Shown here in pieces: positions 1 through 8,193 of a DNA stretch of 64,000 nt. Every line of letters starts with the position of its first letter. The stretch's first letter is position 1. Source of the stretch: Gemmatimonadota bacterium (GTDB lineage Bacteria; Gemmatimonadota; Gemmatimonadetes; Longimicrobiales; Gaopeijiaceae). Below the pieces are notes generated by a model. The model worked only from the letters and a program-made list of their open reading frames with translations, made no database searches and had not been told where the DNA came from. The translations under genes were made by a program, and so were the position numbers. The stretch is from assembly GCA_028873815.1 (NCBI GenBank), contig JAPPNN010000010.1, forward strand, positions 50,820 to 114,819, in the 5' to 3' direction.

Positions 1-2261
1 TTGTGCTGTTCTTCTTCCTTCGCGACCCGCGCTATCCCGTGGCCATCGCGCTGGCTATTCCCATCTCGGTGATCGGGACCTTCGCGCTGATGGACGCGTT
101 CGGGGTCTCGCTCAACATCATGAGCCTGGGGGGTCTGGCGCTCGGGGTAGGGATGCTGGTCGACAACTCGATCATCGTCCTGGAGAACATCTTCAGGCAC
201 CGGCAACTTGGGGCCAGCGCCCTCGAGGCCGCGGCGCGCGGAGCCGAGGAGGTCCAGGGAGCGATCACGGCTTCCACCCTGACCACGATCTCGGTCTTCG
301 GTCCGATCATATACGTGCAGGGTGTGGCGGGGGAGTTGTTCGGAGCCCTCTCACTGGCGGTCGCGTTCTCGCTGCTCGCGAGCCTCGCCGTCGCGCTCAC
401 ACTGCTGCCCTCGATGGCCGCCCACTTCAAGGGCGGGGGACAGGCGGCCGAAAGGCCCTCCGAACCTTCGGCACCCGCGCGTCCGCGCCCATCGACCCTG
501 CTCGGCAGGATCGGCTGGTTATTGATCGGCTTGCTGCGTCTCCCGATTCGGGCTATTGCCGGCGTCGCGTCCCTGATCCCTCAGCTCGTGAGGTTCTGGC
601 TGGAGTTGGGAAGCCGGGTGCTGTCGACCGTCTTCGGACCGTTCTTCCGGGTGTTCGACCGGCTTTTCCGGGTCTTCGCGGCTTGGTATCACGGGGTTCT
701 CGCGCGTTCGCTGGACCGCCGTGGGACGGTGCTCGCGGTTGCCGGGGGCGCGCTTGGCGGTTGCCTCCTGCTTGCGGTGGGGCTGGACCGGGATCTTCTC
801 CCCAACGTCGATCAGGGTGCCTTCGACGTGCGCGTCGAGCTGGCCGAGGGGACGCAGCTGCAGGCGACCGCCGAATCGGTCGAGTCGCTGGAGGAGCGCA
901 TGATCGGGGACTCCGAGGTGGCTGCGGTATTCAGCCACATCGGACGCGACGTGCAGGCCAGGGGGGACGAGGGTCAGGCCTCGGGACTCCACACCGCGAC
1001 GATACAGGTGAGGCTCGACGACGCCGCGCTCACGGAGGAGGTGGTCGCGAGGGCGCAGGACGTGGCGGGCGCGTTCCCGCCGGGGGCGCTGTCCTTCGAG
1101 ACCGGCCAGGCCACCGCGCTGGGCCATATCCTGGGGGGTGGCGAGGCCGACATCGCCGTGCGCGTGCGCGGAGAGAACCTCGTCGACGCCTACCGTTTCG
1201 CGCAGGACGTGCGCCAGGGTCTCTCGGGACTGTCCGAGGTCCGTAACGTGCGGATCGGCTCCGAGCGCGGGCAGCCCCAATTCCAGGTGTCGATCGATGC
1301 CGAAGCCGCCGCCAACTATAACATCGACCCGCGGGTGGTGGCGGAGACAATCGAATCGGCGATGCGCGGTGATCGGGCCACGGAGTTCGTGGACTTCGAC
1401 CGCAAGATCGCGGTCATGGTGCGGCTACCCGACTTTCTGCGTCACGATGCGTCGACGCTCGACATGCTCCGGGTCGAGGGCGTCCCGCTACGCGAGCTGG
1501 TAACCATTCGCGAGACGGTGGGGCCAGCGGAGATCCGCCGCGAAGACCAGGGCAGGGTGGTGACGGTGTACGCCGACGTTGCGTCCGGCGGGCTGGGGGA
1601 CGCGATCGTGGCCATCGAGGGCACCCTCGCCCGCATGCAGCCGCCACGCGATATCCGGGTGGACGTGGGCGGCGAGAACGAGGAGATGCGCCGTTCGTTC
1701 CGCGACCTCGCATTCGCGTTCGGGCTGGCCCTCCTTCTGGTCTACATGATCCTGGCCGCGCAGTTCGAGTCCTTCGTCCATCCGTTTACGATCCTGATGG
1801 CCGTGCCTCTCGCGCTCGTGGGCGCTATCCTTGCACTTGTGCTCACGGGTGAGGGCCTCAACACGATGAGCCTGATCGGAATTGTGATCCTCGTTGGAAT
1901 TGTGGTGAACGACGCGATCGTCAAGGTGGACTTCATCAACCAGGGAATCGCGCGCGGCCGGAGCCTTCGGGACGCGATCCTGGAGGCGGGCGAGGTGCGG
2001 CTGCGACCCATCGTGATGACGACGGTGACCACGGTTCTGGGCCTCCTGCCCATGGCGCTGGGGATCGGCCGCGGCGCCGATCTCAGGGCTCCGATGGCGA
2101 TTTCGGTCATCGGCGGCCTCCTGGTCGCCACCGCGCTCACGCTGATCGTCGTACCCGTGGTCTACTCCGTGATCGAGGACGTGCGGCGCGGTTGGCGAAG
2201 CCGGAGGGGCATGCGTTCGCCCGGGGAAGGCCTCGTAGCGCAGAGGGCGGGGACGCCATGA
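1..2261 (+). CDS. RND efflux permease, HAE1 family (5' end missing)
   Basis: Inner-membrane proton-driven RND permease, the pump subunit of a tripartite efflux system. The reading frame is already open at base 1, so the N-terminal part (first helix and first porter subdomains) lies outside the window. The visible part begins in a helix close to TM4. It holds the family signature LVDNSIIVLENIF with the central acidic residue, a second porter domain, and the C-terminal helix bundle with GIVVNDAIVKVDFIN. Between the two halves (about bases 429-720) lies an insert of extra hydrophobic or amphipathic segments after a Pro-rich linker; typical AcrB-like pumps do not have this. The stop overlaps the next start as ATGA (2258-2261), so the two permeases are translationally coupled. 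No adaptor or TolC is visible here; they may lie upstream. Substrate unknown. Confidence 0.93.
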   Translation, partial: VLFFFLRDPRYPVAIALAIPISVIGTFALMDAFGVSLNIMSLGGLALGVGMLVDNSIIVLENIFRHRQLGASALEAAARGAEEVQGAITASTLTTISVFGPIIYVQGVAGELFGALSLAVAFSLLASLAVALTLLPSMAAHFKGGGQAAERPSEPSAPARPRPSTLLGRIGWLLIGLLRLPIRAIAGVASLIPQLVRFWLELGSRVLSTVFGPFFRVFDRLFRVFAAWYHGVLARSLDRRGTVLAVAGGALGGCLLLAVGLDRDLLPNVDQGAFDVRVELAEGTQLQATAESVESLEERMIGDSEVAAVFSHIGRDVQARGDEGQASGLHTATIQVRLDDAALTEEVVARAQDVAGAFPPGALSFETGQATALGHILGGGEADIAVRVRGENLVDAYRFAQDVRQGLSGLSEVRNVRIGSERGQPQFQVSIDAEAAANYNIDPRVVAETIESAMRGDRATEFVDFDRKIAVMVRLPDFLRHDASTLDMLRVEGVPLRELVTIRETVGPAEIRREDQGRVVTVYADVASGGLGDAIVAIEGTLARMQPPRDIRVDVGGENEEMRRSFRDLAFAFGLALLLVYMILAAQFESFVHPFTILMAVPLALVGAILALVLTGEGLNTMSLIGIVILVGIVVNDAIVKVDFINQGIARGRSLRDAILEAGEVRLRPIVMTTVTTVLGLLPMALGIGRGADLRAPMAISVIGGLLVATALTLIVVPVVYSVIEDVRRGWRSRRGMRSPGEGLVAQRAGTP

Positions 2262-5200
2262 TCAAGCTAAGCATGCGCCGGCCGGTGGCGGTCGCGATGG
2301 CGTACGTCGCGGTGGCGCTCCTCGGCGTGCGGGCGTGGCAGGACATTCCGATCGAACTGATGCCCGACACCCAGCTGCCCCGGCTGACGGTCCAGGGGAC
2401 CTGGCGGGGCGCCTCTCCGGAAACGGTGGAGGCGTTCCTCACCTCGCCCCTGGAAGCGGCGATCCAGCTGGTGGAAGGCGTCGAAAAGGTCGTTTCCGAG
2501 TCCTCGGAAGGGAGCGCCACAGTCTATATCGACTTCTCTCGCGACATCGACATGGATTTCGCGCGTCTCGATCTCTCCGAGCGGCTTGCGACGCTGGAAG
2601 AGAACGAACTCCCCCCCGGAGTCGACCGGGTGACCGTCTCTCCCTATATCCCGGACGAGTTCAGGGAGACCCAGGGGCGCCCGCTGCTGCTCTACACCTT
2701 CACGGGTACGCGGACGCTGGAATCGCTTCGGCAACACCTCGACGATGTCGTGATTCCCGAGTTGAGCCGCGTCGAGGGGGTCGCGCTGGTCACCGCACGC
2801 GGGGGCCGCGAGCGGCTGATCGAAATCGAGCTGGACCGCGAGCTGATGGCGGCCATGGGCGTCACCACGTTCGACGTGGACCAGAGGCTGGCCAATCTCG
2901 ATCTGGTGCGCGAAGCGGGCGCGGTCCGGTCCGGTGACCGGCAGTGGACGGTAACGATCCGGAACCGGCCCGTGTCCGCCCAGGACATCCGCACCGCGAT
3001 CGTGAAATCCGACGGTGGGCGTGTCATCCGGGTCTCGGACATCGCCGTCGTGCGCGACACCTACGAGGACATCCGGAGCCACTACCGGGTCAACTCGCGG
3101 CCGGCCGTGCAAATGCGGGTCACGAAGGAGATCGGCGCCAATTCCGTGCGGGTCGCGGACAGGGTGAAGGAGCGTCTGGCGGCCGTCGAACTTCGGAACC
3201 CGCCCAACACCGGCTTCATCCTGGACTGGGACGAGAGCAGACAGATCCGGCGGCAGATGTCCGACCTGCGCAGCCGGGCGCTCATTTCGGTCATCGTGAT
3301 CTTCGGGGTGCTCTTCCTGTTCCTGGGGTCGTTGCGCTCCGCGGTCGTGGTGTTCGCCACGATTGCGTTTTCCATCCTCATTTCGCTCAACCTGATCTAC
3401 TTCGCGGGATTCTCACTGAACGTCCTGACGCTCATGGGGCTCGCGATGGCGTTCGGCCTCATCGTCGACAACTCCATCGTTGTGCTGGAGAACATCTACC
3501 GGCGATGGCAATCCGGACGATCGCGGGACAGCGCCATCCAGGAAGGAGCAACGCATGTGGTGCTTCCCATCCTGGCCGCGACCGCAACCACCCTGATCGT
3601 CTTCGCTCCCTTCGTCTATCTGCAGGACGAGTTGCGGATCTACTACCTGCCGCTGGCCATCGTGGTCGTGTTGAGCCTCCTGGCGTCGCTGCTGGTGGCG
3701 TTCAGCTTCATCCCGGGGCTCGTCGGGAGGATCCTGCCACCACGAGAAAAGGCCACCACATCCATCACTGGCCGCTCGGCGGCGCGCCCGCCGCTCTATC
3801 TGCGCTTCTACCGGGGGCTCGTGGGGTTTACGCTGCGACGGCCTTGGGTGGTCGTCGCCGTGTGCCTGGCGATGCTCGGCGGCTCCGGGTACCTGTTCGA
3901 CCAGTACGTCAACAAGGGCAGGGTCTGGGGGGGCGGCTGGGGCCAGTCGACCTACATCGACATCCAGATCCGCCTCCCGCGCGGGTCCGACATCGAGCGC
4001 ACCGACCAGTTGACCCGGTACTTCGAGGAACGTCTGCGCCAGATGCCGGAAGTCGAACGTTTCGTGACGAATGTGTCCCCCGAGTCGAGCCGGACCAGGG
4101 TCACCTTCCCCGAGGCACTCGAGCTTACCGACGTGCCGGTGCGCATCAAGGAGCAGCTCTTCGCCTTCTCGCTGGGGTTCTCCCGCGCCGAGGTGCGTGT
4201 GTACGGCTACGGTCCCTCCTTCTACGGCGGCGGAGGATCGCCGCCCAACTACACGATCCAGGTCCTCGGGTACAACTACGAGAAGGTTCGCGACATCGCC
4301 GAGGACCTCGGAGGCCGGCTGGAGCGGTTCCCGCGCATTCGCGATGTGAACACGAACGCATCCTTCGGTTTCTTCACGCGCGACCGGGCATCCGAATTCG
4401 CCGTGGACATCCGCCGCGACGTCGTGGCCCGCCATGACCTTTCGGTCGAGTTCCTGGTCGGGCAGATCTCGGATGCCGTGCGCGGCCAATTGAGCCAGGA
4501 TCTGCTGAAGATCGGGGGCGACGAAGTCCGCTACGACGTGAAGCTGGAGGGGAACCGGGAGGTCGATCTGGTCGAACTGCAGCAGACGCTCGTCCTGACT
4601 CCGACAGGCAATCCGGTCCGGTTGGGAGAGCTCGTGACCGTCCGCCCCCGCGAGGTGTTGGCCACCATCCGCCGTGAAGACCAGCAGTACGAGCGCTCTG
4701 TAGCATACGAGTTCCGGGGGCCCTACAAGCTCGGCGACCTCTATCACAACAGCGTGATCGACATGACCGAAGTGCCGCCCGGGTACACGGTCAAGAAGGC
4801 CGACCGGTGGCGCTGGTCGCTGGACGAGCAGTCACAGATGGCGCTGCTGCTCATCGTGTCCATCCTCCTCATCTACATGGTGACGGCCGCGCTCTTCGAG
4901 TCGCTGCTGCTGCCGCTGTGCGTCCTCCTTACGGTGCCCATGGCCCTGGTCGGGGTCTTTCTCCTCTTCTTCTACCTGGACGCGCACTTCACGCGCGAGG
5001 CGTACATCGGCGTCATCATGATGGGAGGAATCGTGGTGAACAACGCGATTCTCCTTGTCGACCACATAAACCGCGTGCGGCGGGAGACGCCGCTTGCCCT
5101 GGACGCGGCCATCCTCAAGGGCACGCTTGAGCGCGTCAGACCGATCCTCATGACCACCACGACGACCATACTGGGGCTGGCGCCGCTGGTCATCTTCAGC

Positions 5201-5410
5201 GAGACGGCGAATTCGAATATCTGGAACGCTCTGACCTACGCCCTGATCGGCGGACTGGCGTCGTCGACCTTCCTGGTCCTGACCGCCACGCCGGCGCTCT
5301 ACCTGCTCTTCGAGCGCCCGAAGGCGCGCCGTGCGGCGGCCCGGGCGGCGCATTCGGCTGCGGCGGCGGGAGTCGCACCGGCTTCGGCCCCTGGAGCGGG
5401 CGCCAGCTGA
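2258..5410 (+). CDS. RND efflux permease, HAE1 family
   Basis: Second tandem RND permease, about 1050 residues, a full-length family member. The start is the ATG at 2258, which overlaps the upstream stop (ATGA); the frame stays open upstream to 2192, but that part only reads through the previous gene. The N-terminus (MIKLSMRRPVAVAMAYVAV) is the classic first helix of HAE1 pumps. Both halves carry the signatures: GLIVDNSIVVLENIYRR in the first bundle and GIVVNNAILLVDHINR in the second. A Gly-rich loop (YGGGGSPPNY) sits in the second periplasmic half. The C-terminus is Ala-rich. Two adjacent, different permeases suggest either a heteromeric pump of the MdtBC type or two pumps sharing an adaptor. 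That is inference; the sequence shows only the tandem arrangement. Confidence 0.95.
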   Translation: MIKLSMRRPVAVAMAYVAVALLGVRAWQDIPIELMPDTQLPRLTVQGTWRGASPETVEAFLTSPLEAAIQLVEGVEKVVSESSEGSATVYIDFSRDIDMDFARLDLSERLATLEENELPPGVDRVTVSPYIPDEFRETQGRPLLLYTFTGTRTLESLRQHLDDVVIPELSRVEGVALVTARGGRERLIEIELDRELMAAMGVTTFDVDQRLANLDLVREAGAVRSGDRQWTVTIRNRPVSAQDIRTAIVKSDGGRVIRVSDIAVVRDTYEDIRSHYRVNSRPAVQMRVTKEIGANSVRVADRVKERLAAVELRNPPNTGFILDWDESRQIRRQMSDLRSRALISVIVIFGVLFLFLGSLRSAVVVFATIAFSILISLNLIYFAGFSLNVLTLMGLAMAFGLIVDNSIVVLENIYRRWQSGRSRDSAIQEGATHVVLPILAATATTLIVFAPFVYLQDELRIYYLPLAIVVVLSLLASLLVAFSFIPGLVGRILPPREKATTSITGRSAARPPLYLRFYRGLVGFTLRRPWVVVAVCLAMLGGSGYLFDQYVNKGRVWGGGWGQSTYIDIQIRLPRGSDIERTDQLTRYFEERLRQMPEVERFVTNVSPESSRTRVTFPEALELTDVPVRIKEQLFAFSLGFSRAEVRVYGYGPSFYGGGGSPPNYTIQVLGYNYEKVRDIAEDLGGRLERFPRIRDVNTNASFGFFTRDRASEFAVDIRRDVVARHDLSVEFLVGQISDAVRGQLSQDLLKIGGDEVRYDVKLEGNREVDLVELQQTLVLTPTGNPVRLGELVTVRPREVLATIRREDQQYERSVAYEFRGPYKLGDLYHNSVIDMTEVPPGYTVKKADRWRWSLDEQSQMALLLIVSILLIYMVTAALFESLLLPLCVLLTVPMALVGVFLLFFYLDAHFTREAYIGVIMMGGIVVNNAILLVDHINRVRRETPLALDAAILKGTLERVRPILMTTTTTILGLAPLVIFSETANSNIWNALTYALIGGLASSTFLVLTATPALYLLFERPKARRAAARAAHSAAAAGVAPASAPGAGAS

Positions 5411-5417
5411 CCTCGAT

Positions 5418-6869
5418 ATGAGACTTCGCTTCGCCCCGTCACCCACGGGGTACCTTCATGTGGGAGGAGCGCGCACGGCGCTCTTTAACTGGCTGCTGGC
5501 GCGCGGGAACGGGGGCGCCTTTCTGCTGCGAATAGAGGACACCGACCGCAACCGAAGCCGGCCCGAGCACGTCGAGGCCATCCTCGGCGGTCTCCGCTGG
5601 CTCGGCATCGACTGGGACGAAGAGCCCGTCTTCCAGGCCGACGGACTCGAGCGGCATCGGGCCGACGCGCTTCTCCTCCTGGAGCGGGGGAGCGCCTATC
5701 GGGACTTCACGCCGCAGGAGGAGTTCGAACGCGCACGGGACGCGGCCGTCGCAGCCGGGAGCGGAGCTGTGACCCGGCTCTCGCGGGAGCTCGCCGCGCG
5801 GGTGCCGGCGGCCGAGGCGGAGAGACGGGCCGCGGCCGGCGAGCCCTTCGCGGTACGGTTCCGGGTGCCCGACGGAAGCACCACCTGGCGGGACATGGTG
5901 CACGGCGAAAAGCGCTTCGCCAACAGCGAGATCGAAGACTTCGTCATCCTCAGGGGGGACGGCACGCCCACGTACAACCACGCGGTCGTATCGGACGACG
6001 CCCACATGACGGTTAGCCACGTGATCCGCGGCGACGATCACATCTCCAACACGCCCAAGCAGATCCTGCTGTACGAAGCGCTGGGGCACGAAGTCCCCGC
6101 TTTCGGGCACCTCCCCATGATCCTCGGTCCGGATGGCAAACGGCTGTCCAAGCGGCACGGCGCCCAGGCGGTGAACAGCTACGAGGAGGAAGGCGTGCTG
6201 CCCGAGGCGATGGTCAACTTCCTCGCACTGCTGGGCTGGTCGCCCGGAACCGACGAGGAGCTGATGTCCCGGAACGAATTGGTCGTGCGGTTCACCATGG
6301 ACCGGGTCCTGAAGAAGGGGTCGGTATTCGATCCCGCCAAGCTCTACTGGATGAATGGTAAGTACATGGGGCGCCTGGGCACACGGGAACTCGCGGTACG
6401 GCTGCGGCGGACCCTGGCTTCGCGGCCCTCCCCGGCTGAAGCGTACGAACTTTCCGACGACGCGTTCCGGCGGATGACGGAGGCGCTGGCTCCCAGGAGC
6501 CGCTCATTTTCCGAAATGGCCACGCTGGCGGCCCCGTATGTTGGCCCGGTCACGAGCTACGACGCCAAGGCGGCGCGCAAGAGCTGGTACAGGAATCCGG
6601 GGGGTGTGGCGGAGGTCCTGAAGAGGGTGCGGGCGGAACTTGCCGTGGCGGAGTGGGAATCGGAGACACTCGAACAGTCGCTTCGCGGTCTTGCGGGGGA
6701 CCTCGGCATGGGTGCCGGCAAGGTCTTCCAGCCGCTGCGCCTTGCACTGACTGGACTTCCGGCCTCGCCGGGTATCTTCGACGTCCTTCTGATCCTGGGC
6801 CGTGAACGGTCCGTGAGGCGAATTGAGCGCGCGATCCACGCGATCGCGTCACACGCCGGGCCCGCCTGA
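5418..6869 (+). CDS. gltX: Glutamyl-tRNA synthetase
   Basis: Class I aminoacyl-tRNA synthetase that charges tRNA-Glu. About 483 residues, normal for bacterial GluRS. The ATP-binding HIGH signature is HVGG near residue 15 (RFAPSPTGYLHVGG), and the KMSKS loop is KRLSKRHG near residue 240. A C-terminal anticodon-binding region follows. The start is the ATG at 5418, seven bases after the RND stop; an upstream in-frame extension to 5331 would lie inside the permease gene. A separate GlnRS at 53076-55385 implies that Gln-tRNA can be made directly, so this enzyme is probably the discriminating type. That is inferred from gene content and not visible in this protein. Confidence 0.97.
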   Translation: MRLRFAPSPTGYLHVGGARTALFNWLLARGNGGAFLLRIEDTDRNRSRPEHVEAILGGLRWLGIDWDEEPVFQADGLERHRADALLLLERGSAYRDFTPQEEFERARDAAVAAGSGAVTRLSRELAARVPAAEAERRAAAGEPFAVRFRVPDGSTTWRDMVHGEKRFANSEIEDFVILRGDGTPTYNHAVVSDDAHMTVSHVIRGDDHISNTPKQILLYEALGHEVPAFGHLPMILGPDGKRLSKRHGAQAVNSYEEEGVLPEAMVNFLALLGWSPGTDEELMSRNELVVRFTMDRVLKKGSVFDPAKLYWMNGKYMGRLGTRELAVRLRRTLASRPSPAEAYELSDDAFRRMTEALAPRSRSFSEMATLAAPYVGPVTSYDAKAARKSWYRNPGGVAEVLKRVRAELAVAEWESETLEQSLRGLAGDLGMGAGKVFQPLRLALTGLPASPGIFDVLLILGRERSVRRIERAIHAIASHAGPA

Positions 6870-6907
6870 CCGGGTCCAGCCCGGGTCCACTTTCAGCGGC
6901 CTGCGGG

Positions 6908-6936
6908 TTGCGAATCGGGCGGAGTGCGCCTAACAT
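6908..6936 (+). promoter_or_regulatory. Promoter of the lexA-like gene
   Basis: TTGCGA (6908-6913), a 17-base spacer and TAACAT (6931-6936): four of six consensus bases in each box with ideal spacing. Transcription would begin near 6943. This rules out the GTG at 6924 as start of the downstream gene. About 20 bases upstream is a direct repeat CCGGGTCCA (6870-6878 and 6881-6889, 11-base period), which could be an operator. I found no CTGT-N8-ACAG or CGAAC-N4-GTTCG SOS box. Confidence 0.5.
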
Positions 6937-6977
6937 TGCGACCTTCCCGATCAGCCATTCCCCCCACCCGGAAGCGC

Positions 6978-7685
6978 ATGCGAACCGGACAGAAATCCGC
7001 CATGTCGTCAGGTCAGATATCCGGTGCCGCAGCCGCAACGGCGCTGAGCGAAATCGAACGGGGCATCCTCGACTTCATCGTCTTTTTCCTTCGGAGCAAC
7101 ACCTACCAGCCGTCGATCCGGGAAATCGGAAGGCAGTTCGGGATCAAGAGCACCAAGACGGTGTCCGAGCATCTCCAGGCCTTGGCGGACAAGGGATACA
7201 TCGAGCGGGATCCTTCCCGTTCGAGGGGTGTGCGGATCCTGGGAATCGACCTCAACGCCGAATCCGTTTCGCTCCCTTGCTTCGAGGATCTGCGCGATGC
7301 GGTGCCCGGCAGACTCACCCGCAAAGCGGAAGGCTACATCACGCTTGACCGCCAGTTGGCCGGGGGAAAGGGGGCCTTCATGGTGCGCGCCCCCCGGGAT
7401 GTGCTTCCCAATGGGTCGGTCGCCGACGGGGACCTGCTCGTTGTCGCTCCCGTGGTGGCGGAGGAGTTGAGCGACGGCGAAGTGATCGTGGCGCGCGTGA
7501 GCGGAATCCCGGATTATTTCCGCGTCCAGCGAAGCAGGTCACAGGTGCTCCTTCACCCGCTGGGGCGGGACGGGGTACCCTCCCGCATGGACGAGCCGGC
7601 TTCGCTGGTGCTGGTCGGCCGGGTCACGGGGCTCTATCGCCGGGTCGATCCCGGTTCGTTCGCAAAGCCCTCCGTCGCGCACTGA
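6978..7685 (+). CDS. lexA: LexA-family repressor with degenerate protease domain
   Basis: Transcription factor with LexA architecture, about 235 residues. The N-terminal winged-helix (YQPSIREIGRQFGIKSTKTV then SEHLQALADKGYIERD) is well conserved, so DNA binding looks intact. The C-terminal S24-type fold is recognisable from AFMV, DGDLLVV and GEVIVARV and can be aligned without gaps to E. coli LexA. The catalytic residues are gone: the Ser nucleophile position is Val (residue 142) and the Lys position is Phe (residue 181). The Ala-Gly self-cleavage site aligns with Asp-Ala. It should therefore not cleave itself in the SOS response. Start choice: ATG 6978 or 7002, both downstream of the promoter at 6908-6936; neither has a strong Shine-Dalgarno. 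The gene could be a LexA paralogue with another signal, or evidence that this lineage lacks a classical SOS switch. Confidence 0.85.
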   Translation: MRTGQKSAMSSGQISGAAAATALSEIERGILDFIVFFLRSNTYQPSIREIGRQFGIKSTKTVSEHLQALADKGYIERDPSRSRGVRILGIDLNAESVSLPCFEDLRDAVPGRLTRKAEGYITLDRQLAGGKGAFMVRAPRDVLPNGSVADGDLLVVAPVVAEELSDGEVIVARVSGIPDYFRVQRSRSQVLLHPLGRDGVPSRMDEPASLVLVGRVTGLYRRVDPGSFAKPSVAH

Positions 7686-7732
7686 GCAGCGTCCCCGACA
7701 TCCCACCCGGCCCCGATCCCGACCGTGCCTGG

Positions 7733-8164
7733 ATGGCACGGGCACTGGAGCTGGCACGCGCGGCGGCGCTTCGCGGAGAGGTGCCGGTCGGCGCTGTGGT
7801 CATCCGCGGTGGCAAGGTCATCGCGGAGGCTCACAACCGCACCGCCCAGGACAGCGATCCCACGGCCCACGCGGAGGCGCTGGCCATTCGGCGCGCCGCT
7901 CGTCGTCTCGCTGACTGGCGCCTGGAGAGGTGCACCCTGTACACCACCCTGGAGCCCTGCGCCCATTGCGCCGGGGCGGTGGTTCTCGCTCGGGTATCGC
8001 GTGTGGTCTTCGGTGCTGCGGACCCGAAGGCCGGCATGGCCGGGAGCCTGGAAAACCTCGTACAGGATCCGCGGCTCAACCATCGTGTCGAGCTCCTCGG
8101 GGGTGTGCTCGCCGAGGAGTCCGGCGATCTGTTGCGCGGCTTCTTTCGGGCACGTCGAGGTTAG
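7733..8164 (+). CDS. tadA: tRNA-specific adenosine deaminase
   Basis: Zinc deaminase that converts A34 to inosine in tRNA-Arg(ACG). The cytidine-deaminase-fold signatures are complete: HAE at residues 46-48 (zinc ligand and proton shuttle) and PCAHC at 75-79 (two zinc Cys). The length of 143 residues is slightly short. The region just upstream reads in frame as ...PDRAWM, and this family usually starts a few residues before that WM, so the true start may be a non-ATG codon between lexA and 7733. The gene lies 47 bases after the LexA-like gene on the same strand. Confidence 0.93.
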   Translation: MARALELARAAALRGEVPVGAVVIRGGKVIAEAHNRTAQDSDPTAHAEALAIRRAARRLADWRLERCTLYTTLEPCAHCAGAVVLARVSRVVFGAADPKAGMAGSLENLVQDPRLNHRVELLGGVLAEESGDLLRGFFRARRG

Positions 8165-8176
8165 CTAAAGTTAAAC

Positions 8177-8193
8177 CCTGACGTTACGTCAGG
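8177..8193. terminator. Palindrome between convergent tadA and nhaC
   Basis: CCTGACGTTACGTCAGG, a perfect palindrome apart from its central base; it can fold as a 7-bp stem with a TTA loop. In the minus direction it is followed by a T-rich stretch (GTTTAACTTTAG), as expected of a weak terminator for the nhaC-type gene, whose TGA stop lies inside the palindrome. Nearly the same 17-mer occurs at 60224-60240 at another convergent gene end. Confidence 0.4.

Noticed and set aside
6870..6977. SOS box before the LexA-like gene
   Set aside because: Neither the enterobacterial nor the Bacillus-type operator is present; only a CCGGGTCCA direct repeat.
6924..6977. GTG at 6924 as lexA start
   Set aside because: The promoter -10 box (6931-6936) lies downstream of it, so it would not be in the transcript.
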